Below are positions 1 through 12,054 of a DNA stretch of 64,000 nt, piece after piece (the stretch's first letter is position 1; each line of letters starts with the position of its first letter). This DNA comes from Allium sativum (Eukaryota; Streptophyta; Magnoliopsida; Asparagales; Amaryllidaceae): positions 769,104,552 through 769,168,551 of the forward strand of contig CM060918.1 in the NCBI GenBank assembly GCA_030737875.1, read 5' to 3'. The notes beneath the pieces are model-generated. The model was not told where the DNA came from. It saw only the letters and a list, made by a program, of their open reading frames with translations, and did no database searches. Made by a program: the position numbers and the translations under genes.

Positions 1-300
1 ATTATTTCATATTTTAAATTAATTATTAATTAGGATTATTTCATATTAATAATAGTTATTATTTAACTTTTACTTATTTCTACTTAGTTATAATCGAGTA
101 ATAATTATTAAAAACTTATAATGTATATGTTACTAATTATTAATTAATACGCAACTAAATTAAGTATTAAATATAAATTACTACTTATTGACTATTAATT
201 ATTTAATAATAATTAATAAATATGATTGATTCCTATGTTTATTATTAATTATTAATTATTATTAAATATTAATATAATTAGTTATTAAATATAGATATTA
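1..300. other. AT-rich spacer, no gene seen
   Basis: Very AT-rich DNA made of short TTAATTATTAAT-type words. No open frame, repeat boundary or RNA gene can be supported here. Confidence 0.6.
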
Positions 301-304
301 TAAA

Positions 305-470
305 CATGAAGTTTGTTATATACATTTACTGCGACTAACAAAATAGAAAGTTGTTAAAAATATATTTATTACAACTTTAGGGAACTAACTGTTGTAAAAA
401 AACATTTACTACAACTGTGCTTTTCTGACTGTTGTAAAATTAAAGTTGCATTATGGTGTTTTTGTTGTAG
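305..470 (+). mobile_element. Probable DNA-transposon terminus ending TTTTTGTTGTAG
   Basis: The stretch carries repeated ACAACT, TTGTAAAA and AGTTGTTA words and ends in TTTTTGTTGTAG at 459-470. The end at 15262 has the same orientation, a similar subterminal word density and the end TTTGTTGTAGTG. Short subterminal repeats next to a CTACAACAAAAA-type end are typical of CACTA-like plant transposons (the reverse complement starts CTACAACAAAAA). The final CA of a canonical CACTA end is absent and the opposite end is not in view. The family call is therefore tentative, and a Mutator-like or Harbinger-like origin is possible. Confidence 0.35.
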
Positions 471-1181
471 AGCGCCTTTGTTTCCTTAACCCTAAATCCT
501 AAATCCATTCCTACCAATCCATGGCAGACGTCTTTAATTTCAAAACAACACTCTACTATTCTCAATACTACAATGCTAAAATCACAGTAATATCAACTAG
601 ATCACGCATCTTTCATGGGTCCTGCCTTCAGATTCCTATCGATGCTAGGATACGCTTAAGCTTTCATGATAATTAATGAATTCTTCCATTTGGGTTTTAC
701 TTTTGCTTTCATTTTGCCTAGCTTTCATTTTGCCTGGTTTTTTCCAATCGCCTTCCTCTTTAAACCATATGCTCCTCATATTTTTAGATCTATCATGTAA
801 CTCCTCTATTGTCCTATCCTCAGGCTTTGATAAGCCAATTGTAGTCAATTCCAGTGCGGCTACTCTGACCTAAACGATTCGTGGTCCCTTTCTACCTTGT
901 GACTGCCTAACAACTAAAGTGGATGGTTTTCTGGGTACGTTATAATTATCGTTTGGAGTGTGTCTGTGTTTTAATCACTGGTGTTCTTTGCATCTCTCTT
1001 TAAGGTTGGGTTTTGAATTGCTTGTCTCTTGGATTTGCTATGTTTTGTTTGTTCTTTAAGAAGGTTGGCGTTTTTGTCTTAGTGTTGTCATGTGTTTGTC
1101 TGATTGCTGAGATTTTATACTGGTTAGTGATGGTGGTGCCTTATCTTGGTTCAACCCACAACGATTGCTTTGTAAAAGTTG
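471..1181. other. Spacer without recognisable gene
   Basis: Mixed-composition DNA between the transposon terminus and the first giant LTR. A 67-codon minus-strand frame (645-848) is open and lysine/glutamate rich, but it matches no family I know and has no supporting neighbour. I see no promoter, splice structure or repeat that would define a gene. Confidence 0.45.
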
Positions 1182-3104
1182 TGTAAAGACCCGTAAATTC
1201 CCGCTCTTTGGATCGACCATAAACCACACAGGTCTGACCCAAGGGTCGGAAATCCACGAATACTTTAACTTTGGGAATACAACAACATCAGAACAATAAC
1301 AGCAGACTTTTATAACATCATAATAAATGTTACATCAGAGTACAGAATATATATCAGAGTACATTAAATAAATTTACAGCGGAAGATAATTTTACATTAC
1401 TTTAATACAGTGCAGCGGAAATAAAATAACTAAGACAGCGGAAGACTTTTCTATGCTCTGGACACAGCTTTGAGCTTCAATCCAGGATCCTGCTAAAGAG
1501 ATAAATATCTGCAAAAAAAGCTACTCGACTGCCCGTGTGGAAAAGAGGGCACCCGAGTTTGCAAAAGTGGAAACAAACAACGGGTCAGTCGTGGGACTGG
1601 TGTGAGAATTCTTAACTAATATAACTAATAGTAATAAGGCAAATCCAAGGACCACGCCACTAAAGCGGAACGGGTTTTATTCCAATGGACTGCCGTGCAT
1701 AATTTAAGTAAATCGTCAAAACAATGCAATGTTTTGTAGAAAAATGAAACCATCATAAGACCCAAGTCCCATCACACAATGCAACGCAAACCGGAGGATA
1801 GGGTTTTACCTTATAATGGTCAAACATGCTTGATACGATAAAAACGATATTATTATTAGTGTGTATATGTTTTAAAACATTTCAAAGTAAATGTATCAAT
1901 CCTAGGAAGCATAGGTACCATATGCTATGCCTCCATACTAGTAATACAATCAAAACCGCAAGGGTCGTATATGGAATTTGGATTTCCATCTGAGTCAAGG
2001 CTAGGGAGGAGCTCCTTACCGATTCGAGACACTCTAGCTGATGCCTCAGGATTACCTGCAGTTAACCCTTGGAAATGGCAGGGCCGGTCCTCAAATACAG
2101 CTTAGAGGATTGGCAATTCCTAAGCACACGTTCCCCGGTCCTATAGGACCTATCCGAGGCGCCTCATTCCATCATCCACATAAGTAAAATGTCAGGGCTG
2201 GTAGGTCACTGACACCACTCTAGCTAGAAAGAAACGTGCTGCTCTCCCTGCGTTCCCTTCTCCCGTTTTAGACTCCGCCGGTGTGTGAGGCTCGTGAAGT
2301 CCCGCTATACACAAAGCTATGCCTAAACAGGCTATGCTTTGATCATCCCACAAGGCCTGCTTTTCAACAAAGCCTTGATCATATGCATCTTAGCATGCCA
2401 CATCGTCAATCCATACCATACCATTGATTTCTACCAACATATAACCTCTGAGCTCATACGTCTCAGAGAAGGGTGTAAAACACTAAACAGATATATGTTT
2501 AGCAGAGATCAACGAATACAGTATAAAGGAATACAATGTCAGACATACAATCCATTTACGCGCTTATGCTCTGGGTTTGAGCGAAAGCCAAACCCGTGCA
2601 ATCAACACTACGTCCGGACGGCTACTACTGTCACCCCTTCAAGGTAGCTACTCCCATCATGGGTCTCAATAGCAACACACTCATTCGATGTGAAGATCGT
2701 CGGTCTTCAATCACCGTCTTCAACTCTTCGAACGTCGTATCATTATTTGGAATGAGAGTAAACTCGGACTTTCCAAATAATTCTCGCATATATAAATTTG
2801 AAAGCAATTTCATATCGTTAAAATTAATTTATAACGATTAATCTTTATTTTTAATTAAATTCTATTTAACGACGTCTCATGTCAACAGGCGACTTTGGCG
2901 CTGTTTTCACCCAAATTTGTTTTACACATTTCTCTAAATCTAACCGTTGGATTTTGATGAAATTTATATCATTGGAAAGATTTTCCCAAAGCGGTCCTAA
3001 AGGTTCCTGTTTTGGGAAAATCCGACGGTCGGATCTTTCGGTATAACCGTTTAAAGTTACGATTGTCGATACGCGAACTACCGCGCGTGTTTCGTTTAAA
3101 TTTA

Positions 3105-3107
<3 letters not shown>

Positions 3108-3145
<38 letters not shown>
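3108..3145. repeat. (AT)n microsatellite
   Basis: An uninterrupted run of alternating T and A of about 37 bases inside giant LTR 1. Confidence 0.95.
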
Positions 3146-3148
<3 letters not shown>

Positions 3149-3224
3149 CGTTTTACTATTTCAATTATAAAAGTCTATTCTTTTTATCGCATCTAAAATG
3201 ACGATAAAATATTTCTTGTTTTAT

Positions 3225-3480
3225 TTTACTACCTTTCTTATTTTATTTACTCTAATTGTAAATAAATTATGCTTTATATATCCTTTTAATTTTATTTACA
3301 CTAAGTGTAAATAAATTGTATTCTTTTTCCTATTTATTTACCTAATTGTAAATAAATATATTCTTATCCTTTTGTTATTTATTTACCTAAATATAAATAA
3401 ATGGTTTCATCTTCTTTTTCTTCCTTATTTACACTATTTGTAAATAAAGAGTTTTAATTTCTTGTTCTTATTTATTTACT
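3225..3480. repeat. Tandem hairpin array TTATTTAC...GTAAATAAA
   Basis: At least five degenerate units spaced roughly 40-50 bp apart (near 3242, 3291, 3330, 3376 and 3424). Each unit contains an inverted repeat TTTATTTAC / GTAAATAAA with a loop of about seven bases, joined by pyrimidine-rich linkers. It lies inside giant LTR 1, and the spacing and palindrome are directly visible. Function unknown. Confidence 0.7.
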
Positions 3481-3930
3481 TAATTCCTCTCCAATCTAAT
3501 TAAAGTTTTAATTAAAACCTTATTTCGTTTTAACCTTCCAAAGTCATGATTAAATAATTAATCAAAAATTAGGAAATTAATCCCCTCATTAATCCGGGTT
3601 AAAGAATAAATGTTATTTAAAACATAATTCACAATAAACCCAAATTCAAATTTCATTGTAAATCCGTAGTTATAATAAAACCATTTTTTTTAATTCCTTT
3701 TATTTATTTTAAAATAAATAAACCATTTATTCTGATCAAAATATGATTTCTCATATTAAAACATTATTTTCAAAATATTATTTTTGAAATTAACTCTTTT
3801 AATATTCATTATAAAATGGATAATATAAGTTAATAAACTTATTCAGGTTAAAATGATGTTTCTATTTAAAATGGATTAAATAATCCAATTCGTTATATAA
3901 TCCATTTATGTTTTATAATGGGCCAGACTT

Positions 3931-4165
3931 CTCACATTAGGCCTACAACTTGTGGATGCTGGATATGCCGGTTGGGTCCGGGCAGACTTATTCCACAGTT
4001 TGGCTTAACCTCGAGTCAAAACCCAAATTGTATTCGTGTACTTGGACCTCTCACATTAGGCCCAACATTTATGGCTGCTGGATATGCCGGTTGGTTCCGG
4101 GCAGACTTCCGCCATAAACGTGACCTAACCTCGTGTCCAAATACAATTTATAATTTAATTATAAT
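3931..4165. repeat. Two-copy tandem repeat, period about 118 bp
   Basis: CTCACATTAGGCC recurs at 3931 and 4049. Each copy is followed by a matching stretch containing GCTGGATATGCCGGTTGG and CCGGGCAGACTT. The GC-rich copies contrast with the AT-rich DNA on both sides. The duplication keeps an 85-codon plus-strand frame open (3918-4175), which I read as a by-product of the repeat rather than a gene. Confidence 0.75.
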
Positions 4166-5149
4166 TGTTTCTTAAAAATCTTATTTTTTAAAAATATTTC
4201 ATATTTTAAAACCTCTAAAATATCATTCATTCCTTGAAATACTCTTTATATAAATTCTTATCTTTCCATTTCAATACACATTAATTTTTCCTCATTATTA
4301 TAATACTATAATAATAATCACTTCAAAAATGGTTTTAATTGTTATACTAAAAACCTACCATTCCAACATTAAATCAATCATTTATGTCAAGTATTGAAAT
4401 CCATCTTCCAAATTTAATGTTAACATAAAACAGAATCTTTCAGTTTCAAATTCTCCTTATAGTTGGAATGTAATTTACCAATTCTAGAAATTTGTTTTAT
4501 AACTTTCCAAATAAACAAGGATATGTCCTCCTTAATTTATGCGTCCATTAATTCTATTAATTGAGTAATCAATGGAATTTATTTCTTTCATTCCAAACTT
4601 CTATTTTATCATTTTTAAATAGTAAAATACATAACTCCTTAATCCAATTTCCAATTTATTGTATTAATTGCATACTTATTTGTTTGACTCAAAATTGGAA
4701 TGAGACCCACACCATTCATTTCCATATAATTCGATTATACGGAAATTGTACATTTATTACATAGCAAATTTCAAACATCAACAACCAAAGTGCATTTTCT
4801 AATTAAATCCAAGGGTGACGTGTATTCAAATGCCAACCCATGACCCGTGTGGGGTTTCAACCAACACAATTCAAATATTATAAAATAAACAGTGCTTCTG
4901 GACAATGTGTTAAAATTGATCGTCCAATCACATAAACAAGCCAAGGTCGCTTGTAAATGACAGTGTATACAAGTGCATTATATAATAACATAAATAACAT
5001 ACCCAATTAACGATGTTCACATAATAGGTATGACGGTTCCAATTTCATCCCTTTTAAATGAAATAAATTTACAATAAACATATTCACTTTATACCATTTC
5101 ATTTAATGTAAACAGCCCATATACAAACTACTTCCTTTTTAAATCTGTT

Positions 5150-5800
5150 CCTAAATAAAGAACAAATTTTATTCATTTTAAAATAAAGAAATAAAACTTT
5201 TTTTTCATTTAAGTCCTTTATTAAAATAAAGAACAAAACTTTGTTCATTAAAGTCCTTTTTATAATAAAGGATAAAACTTATACATCTTAGTTCCTTTAA
5301 AATAAAGAAATAAACTTTTACCTTTTAATCCTTTTTCAAATAAAGAAATAATCTTTATTCTAATCTTTTATTAAAAATAAAAGTCAAACACTATCTTAAT
5401 TTCAAAACATAATCAAAAAAAAAAAAGATAAAATTTCATTATGTTTTTAACAAAACAAAATCAAAAATAAAGTTGCATTCTATGTTTCAACAAAAAGAAA
5501 AGTTTCATTTTGTTCTTCAACAAAATAAAATATAAGAATGTTTCATTTTTGTTTTTCAACAAAATAACATATAAAAATGTTTCATTTTTGTTTTTCAACA
5601 AAATAAAATATAAAAATGTTTCATTTTTGTTTTTCAACAAAATAAAATATAAAAATGTTTCATTTATCTCCAATAAACCAAAAATATAAAAAGGTCTATT
5701 TTTGTTACAACAAACAAAAGTAAAAGTTTCATTCTTGTTTCACTAAACAAAATATTTGTGCTTCATTTGTTTTAACAAAATTAAAGGTTCCATTTTGACT
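5150..5800. repeat. Minisatellite array in giant LTR 1
   Basis: From 5150 to 5400 there are degenerate units of the AATAAAGAACAAAACTTT type. At 5515-5660 there are nearly perfect units of 39 bp containing TTCAACAAAATAAAATATAA and ATGTTTCATTTTTGTTT. Weaker copies reach about 5790. A minus-strand frame over the perfect part reads as a repeated peptide only because 39 is divisible by three; it is not evidence of a gene. Confidence 0.85.
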
Positions 5801-8424
5801 CAACCCAATAGTATCAACCACATATGCAACATCAACTGACAATCACAGTACAAGCAACAACATCCATATTCAAGCATACATCACAGATTCATATTCATTC
5901 ACATTGTAACGTCCCGCATTTTGAACGGTTTGAATTTGAATATTTAAAACAGTTTAAATATTGAATTCTGAATATAAATGAATTTATATATTAATTAAAA
6001 CGAAGTTGAATGTATAAAAAATATATATTAATTATAAACGAGCTCATAACGACCCTGTAGTTTGTAATTTAACATTCTGAACTTCAACTGAGTGTACATG
6101 ATTCATTTTAAATCGGATTTCGTCGAAACCAGAAACGTTGAAATATGTTAAACTGTATTTTTCCAACAGAAGTGAAAAACCAAGATTTCGTCGAATATAT
6201 TGCAAGATATGTCCAAATCAAATATTCAGAAAGTCGCTATAAAAACGTATATCGACCGTAACGGTTATTTGAATATAACTTGATATCGGGTGCAAACCGG
6301 GACAAGGTTCTTTTGGGGCGCAGCGATAATTTAATTTTTAGAATTTTACTGAAATTTTTAATTAATTTAATATGCAACTTTTTATTTGGAGTATGGTGTA
6401 CCCTGTATCGGTATTTCGGGGTTTCAAAATATGAATCAATCTACCGGTATTATTATATTTTTAGGATCGTGACACCTCGTTGAGCACAACTATACTTTTA
6501 TTTTTGTCCATAAGGTCTGTATGTGAATGGGGTTTATATGAGGACAAAGTGTTATACGCTAAATTTTATATACAAAATAAAATAAACAATAATCATGCCT
6601 AAGGACCATACCTCAACGCTAAGCTAGGTTGAAAACATGTCCACCTTAGCATGTACTCCACGGAAAAACCATACCCAACCATTGCTTATCACCCTATGGA
6701 AGAAAAACGTCAAAACCCCATCACCCTATAACTACATGAACGTGCTACCCTATAGTATGTATCGTCACATAAATTTCCACATCAAGCATCCCCTAAGTAA
6801 AACTTAGCTGTGAACTCTAGTTATAAACCTAGATATAAAATAAGAAGCATTTAAAGGACTGATAGCAGGAGACCTTGTATATATGTCCAGTCACTATCGT
6901 GTGTAAAATATTTCCCCATTACTTCATAGCAATAGGTACAACTCTCGTCCACCATCTGTCACCTACCCTAAAACTAATACATACCCTAAGCAGCTAAGCT
7001 AATCTACATGAAACCATACGTTGAAAAACTTTCCAACACGCAAACACCTTATCTAGTTAATGCTAACCATACCGTCGAACCAGAATTTCCGCGCCTAGGT
7101 GCATTACCTATATGAATAAAAAAAATATAAAAACGAAAATATCTCCTTCTCTCCTCTAGATATATATACACACTCAAGTCCTCAGTACTTCCTCCACAAC
7201 AAACAAAATGAGGATTTCTTTTTCTCCCTTATAAACCGAGCGAAGACTTAGTATAAAAAGGAGAGAGAACGCAACAAATTGTTGTTGCGTGAGCAGTCTC
7301 AACTACCAAGGCTGAGAACACATCTGGGAAGTGCATTCAAGTGAGTTTTGGCATTTGGATGGGTTTGCATTAACTGTCGGAGAACTAGAGGAGCAGTAGG
7401 GACAAGAATCCGAAGTGGAATATAGAAGGAATATATATAATATAGAAGAGATGGTCGTGAAGAGAAGTGCATGGCATATGGGAGAGGAGCATGCAGGTTG
7501 CGGTTTGAATTAGTGGAAGATGGAGATCTGCGCATGCATGATGGAGAGGGAGTCGCGCGGTTTACTGGGTGCATGCAAAGAGATGGTTTTCACGTAGGAA
7601 ATGAAGTAGTGTTTTATAAAGAAAATGGAGTACTGAAGCTAGAATGTAAACTGAGATGGAGGAGGAGACTTTGAAGTGGCGTGTATGGTTATTTGTGCAG
7701 GCAAAGTCCGGTTGTTTTCCCATGCAGGGGAGGTAACGTTTTACACAGTAAGAAGAGAAAAATTTCAACGTGGATGTTGAGGAAGTCTGGGAAAAATGCT
7801 TTCGTGCATTGGTAAGGTGGAGGACTTGAAATTGCAAAACAAATGAAGACCGGGAAAACATTATCGACATGGTAAGCTGGTGGAGGTAGCACTGTGCATG
7901 GACGGACCAGGGGAATTTGACGCCGTCAGTACGCTGGGTCCCTATGAACGCACACTACAAAATAAGATGGTTATGAAGCAACATGGAGCTGGTTGCGAAT
8001 TATAGCAGAACTGGACGGCTGGTTTACTCAACTGACGCAAATCGTTATTTAACGGTTAACGCGCGAAGGTGAGTAAATTCACTAACTCTGATCTATTTTT
8101 AAAATATTATAATTATATTTTAAATATTGTTGAATGCTGGGTGATAGTCGTTTAGCTAGATTACAATTAAATTGGTTGAATATCGTCGTATACATACCCA
8201 TTGGTTAGATACTGATTCCATCAATTATAATATTCTCTAGTAGGAATCAGTATAAATTGTTTGACTAACACCTATGAATGCGGAAAACCGGTTGGAAGGA
8301 TCCAACCGGATTCCTCAATATTTATATGTACTGTTTGTTTCATACATGCACCGTTTGAACCATGTTGAATGGAAATTCAACATTTTGTTGATTTAATAAA
8401 TAGGCGATATCAATTAAGAAAGTG

Positions 8425-8652
8425 GCAGCATATTGCATTAGCTATAAAAAGGGGGATATTGCAGCATATTGCATTAGCTATAAAAAGGGGGATATGACAG
8501 CGTATTTCAGTAGTTATAAAAGAGAATATAGCAGCGTATTATAGTAGTTATAAAAGAGAATATAGCAGCGTATTATAGTAGTTATAAAAGAGAATATAGC
8601 AGCGTATTGCAGTAGCTATAAAAGAGAATATAGCAGCGTATTGTATTAGTTA
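8425..8652 (+). repeat. Minisatellite array in solo LTR 2, unit about 34-38 bp
   Basis: About six units of the form GCAGCGTATT...AGTAGTTATAAAAGAGAATATA, with the first two a variant ending AAAAAGGGGGATAT. The array sits in the middle of the LTR, at about the position where solo LTR 3 carries two unrelated arrays. Confidence 0.9.
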
Positions 8653-9932
8653 AAATATAACGGTTTTAAAGTGAGTCGATAAGTTAAAATGTTTTAAAAA
8701 GATATACTGAGCATGATAAGGAAAGTGATATAGTTTTAAAGAAATTTGAACCCGTTGTACGTTGGTTGAGTTGAGTAACTTTCGAGGCGTCAATCTGATG
8801 TTGGTTTCGGCCTTCGGGGTTGATACTTAGAAATTTATTCACTTAACTGATTTATAACGAGGAACTAATAGAGTAGAAGTGAAGGGAAGTAAGGAAGATT
8901 TTATAAAAATATGGAAAACTAAAAAGTTAGTATTAAATAAAAGGGCCAGTGTTTGTAAATGGATGTTTGTTTTTACTTCGATAGTAAAATAACCGACTAT
9001 CGAAGTGTTTGACCATCGTTGTCGATATGGAGAGACCGGTTGGATACGTTATTCAAAACCACTCCGTATAGGCATAAGCGCTGCGAATTAGATATGCTGA
9101 AGATGATTGAAGACGGAGTTAAATGCAAGGGTCGTCCAGTTCTAGAATAATGTTTTTGTTTGTCCAGTCCCAGGACAACTTGTATGGACGAGTGTCTGAC
9201 AGAGTATTTCCAACGGTCATGCCGTTGATTTTACGAATATACCAAGTTGGTGGGGAGAAGGTAACTTCTCTTTATTCTACACCCAGTGTGCATTTGTGTA
9301 ATCAATGTGTGATTACAGATTTGACGACGTGACATTCAAAGTGAATGGTGATCAGATGTTCTGAAGATAGACGTAGCCTCTAGCCTCACAACCAGGAATG
9401 ACAAAAGTTGGGCTAGGCAGCATGGCTAGTTGGGTCATCCCCAAGCAGGGTGTATTGTCACCGATCTAGAGAAAATTCATATTTATACTTCTTTTCGATT
9501 CTGTATCTTCGGATGACGGTTGGATGGCCTGCAACCGTGGTGGCAATATATTCGCGACACTCAAGCTAAATGAGTGAGCGGTCATGTGTGGCCGGGTTGC
9601 AAGACGTTCTTGTTGAACCCTGAGTGTATCCCCTCTAGAGTACACTATTCAGAAGGTGCTCCCATACCTTGTTTGTTGAAATTAAATCTCCAATAAGTGC
9701 CCTGCGGTTTATGATTTTATGCTATATATATGTGGAACGTGAGATGCAAGCATTCTGCTACTTGGATAATTATTTGTTTAGACATTATCATAATATCATT
9801 GTTTTTGATATCAAAGTAATTTGGGTTATAGTAAGGTAAAAGTCGTCCATGTTTATGTGTGGGCTGGTCTTACTATTATCCTTTTGTTCCAAAAGGATTT
9901 TCTTCAAAGTAAAACCGTATAGTTGGAATTTA

Positions 9933-10017
9933 CTCACACCAGTCCCATGACTGACCCAGAGTTTATTTTGTTTGTTTTCCCTAAACTCTTGGGTGCCCAA
10001 ATTTGTACGGGCAGTCA
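9933..10017 (+). promoter_or_regulatory. Conserved LTR block CTCACACCAGT...GGGCAGTC
   Basis: CTCACACCAGTCCCATGACT, then GACCCAGAGTTTATTTTG, then GGGTGCCC and GTACGGGCAGTC. The same ordered words occur at 43049-43131 in solo LTR 3 and on the minus strand at 1527-1606 in solo LTR 1. A decayed version lies in the chromovirus LTRs (for example 18907-18982: CTCATACCAGA...CTGACC...GGGTGATC...GAGCAGACTAG). Conservation when the rest of the LTR differs suggests a functional LTR segment, perhaps the R/U5 or polyadenylation region; that role is inferred. Confidence 0.55.
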
Positions 10018-10871
10018 AGTGTTTCAGGCTTTGCAGATTCACTTGGAGGAGCTCAAAAGCAGGAAGCTTCACCATTAGTTATGTAGAGTTATTTCCGCTG
10101 TGATATGATGTATTGTACTATGATAATGGTATGTATATACAATACAGTTTTGTATTCAAAGTTATGTTATATAATACATCTTATTTTGTTCCGCTGCGAG
10201 TTTCGTGTTACTCTGATTCTGTTCAGTTGTGATCTTCTTCTTCTTCTATTCTATTAGTTCTATCTTTTCTATCTCATCCTCTTATTTTCTTTCAATAATG
10301 ACACGGTTTTTGAGGCATCAAAAATCGCGCCGTTACACACATCATACAATGATTTTCATACAACGAAAGAGAAAAAAATCAAATTAAACATAGAATCTCA
10401 CCGAAAGTTTTCCACTAAACATTCACGTCACGCCGCCACTACAGGAGTTCAGATTGCATCTGTCTTCACCACGTTAGAGCCCCTATCGTGTGCCACCGTT
10501 GCCCGCAACCACCACCAGTTCGGTGGTCTCTCGAGACCCTCTTTCATTTTTGCTTTGGAAATTTTGAATTTTACTGAATGGGTTCAAAGTAAAGGGGAAA
10601 GGAATTTAGGAGTGTTAGGGCCATTGATAAAGAACATGACGGCGGCTTGGAATAAGAATTAGGGTTTAGTTTTGACCGTATATATATTCGGTTATATGTA
10701 TATTAAATAATAATTAATTTAATAGGTGTTTATCTTATTTTTTTCCTTGAATTTATAAAAGGGATAAAATATGACATATATGCAAATGAGAGGAAGAGAG
10801 AGAGAACATAGGAGAAATAAATGAAATGCATGCGGCCATTATTATTCTCATTTTCATTATTCTTTTTCCTT

Positions 10872-10873
<2 letters not shown>

Positions 10874-10912
<39 letters not shown>
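10874..10912. repeat. (AT)n microsatellite
   Basis: A run of about 38 alternating T/A bases inside giant LTR 1 beyond the nested LTR 2. Apparent Ile-Tyr repeat frames on both strands are shadows of this run. Confidence 0.95.
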
Positions 10913-10913
<1 letters not shown>

Positions 10914-11455
10914 CAATGAATGACATGCCTCTAATTTCCATTGATTATAATTCCAAATTTTATTTATTTATTTTTCATGCACAGGAAACATTAATATCAT
11001 TGCCATCTTTAATACGCGGGTTTTGAACATTGCCATCTTTCATCTTACATATAAATAAATATATATATCATGAAACGCTCAGCAGCATTAAAGGAGAAAA
11101 AAAAAATATTATGACAATAAATTTCTTTTAACACGAACATACATGCATTCATAAATTTCTATTCACCTGTTGCCTTTCTATCCATTTGTTTGGTCTCACA
11201 CGTATATACAAAGTATGTTACATACGTGCATGGCAATATGATAATAAATTTTATGTATTAATTGTAACTTATTTCCAATTCATCACCAATGAATTAAATA
11301 GCAATTGGTTTCCCACACTAGTCCATTAATCTATTGCAATCGTTATTTTTAAAACTAGTTAACATTCAATGTATTTCTTTAATTACCATTCATCTTTTAT
11401 TCTCATGTATATTTATAGTTGATTATTCTTTCTAAATTTCCAATCAAAAACGTCA

Positions 11456-11577
11456 TTTTGTTTTAACACAAATTCTCTTAACAAAAATGTGACTTTTGTT
11501 ATTACACAAATTCTCTTAACAAAATGTTAATTTTGTTATTACACAAATTCTCTTAACAAAATGTTAATTTTTGTTAT
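11456..11577. repeat. Short tandem repeat, three units of about 46 bp
   Basis: Three successive copies of ACACAAATTCTCTTAACAAA followed by ATGTNAnTTTTGTTATTAC-type sequence, inside giant LTR 1 near its 5' end (minus-strand sense). Confidence 0.8.
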
Positions 11578-12054
11578 GCTAATCAATGACATATTCATTT
11601 ATTACAACATTTATACCAATCAATGACATATTTATTTATCATAGATGACAAATTTGATTGCGAATAGTAATGACCAGAATTGATTTCTTAACATATAGGA
11701 CAAAACTAACATGACGATTTATCAAATTTAAATTAACATGAGATATTGGCTTTCAATAAAACAATCATCATTAAATATAACATTCATCATTCCACACCTT
11801 TAAAATTTCAAACTGTAATGCTATTTTAAACTCCCTATATAATTAAATAAATTTATTTGTTTTATTTTTGATTAAAAATTAAATTTTTAGCCATTATTAT
11901 TTAAAATAAATAGTTTTAAATATCCAATTTCCTTTTAAATTCCCAAAATAAAAATTTTAAATTGGCCCCAAATATTCCGGGTTGTTACAAGTTGGTTGAG
12001 TTGCCTTGTTAATTTCAACTTTGTCGTTGTTCAGGCATCCCTCGCCTCTTATGT

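Larger units (their letters stand above)
5905..10337 (+). mobile_element. Giant solo LTR 2, nested in giant LTR 1
   Basis: It begins TGTAACGTCCCG at 5905 and ends GCGCCGTTACA at 10337, flanked by a perfect 5 bp repeat CACAT (5900-5904 and 10338-10342). Length is 4433 bp. It shares long collinear similarity with solo LTR 3: a block near 6300-6480 containing ACAAGGTTCTTTTGGGGCG, and a block at about 8960-10240 containing ATGGAGAGACCGGTTGGAT and GGTCATGTGTGGCCGGGTTG. It contains no gag, pol or internal region and no internal direct repeat of its ends, so it is read as a solo LTR. Short open frames inside it (for example 7471-7674 and 7562-7870) have no recognisable domain and are treated as chance frames. 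Confidence 0.85.
1182..11989 (-). mobile_element. Giant solo LTR 1 (Ty3/gypsy type), split by giant solo LTR 2
   Basis: The segment begins TGTAAAGACCCG and ends CGGGTTGTTACA, so the ends form a short inverted repeat of the TG...CA type. It is flanked by a perfect 5 bp direct repeat AGTTG (1177-1181 and 11990-11994), the signature of LTR-retrotransposon integration. Read on the minus strand, 1527-1606 carries the same block (CTCACACCAGTCCCAYGACTGACCC ... GGGCAGTC) found near the 3' ends of solo LTRs 2 and 3, which fixes the orientation. After removing LTR 2 and its TSD the segment is about 6.4 kb. No gag, protease, RT or integrase is present and the two ends are not direct repeats of each other. 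A solo LTR left by LTR-LTR recombination is the simplest reading; a non-autonomous element without coding capacity is the alternative. Confidence 0.75.

Noticed and set aside
5461..5673. Minus-strand frame with repeated ETFLYFILLKNK peptide
   Set aside because: Produced by a 39 bp minisatellite whose period is divisible by three inside a solo LTR; no start context or domain.
7471..7870. Several overlapping frames of 60-100 codons on both strands
   Set aside because: They lie in the middle of giant solo LTR 2, overlap each other in opposite strands and show no domain.
10753..11026. Ile-Tyr repeat proteins on both strands
   Set aside because: Both are translations of the (AT)n microsatellite at 10874-10912.
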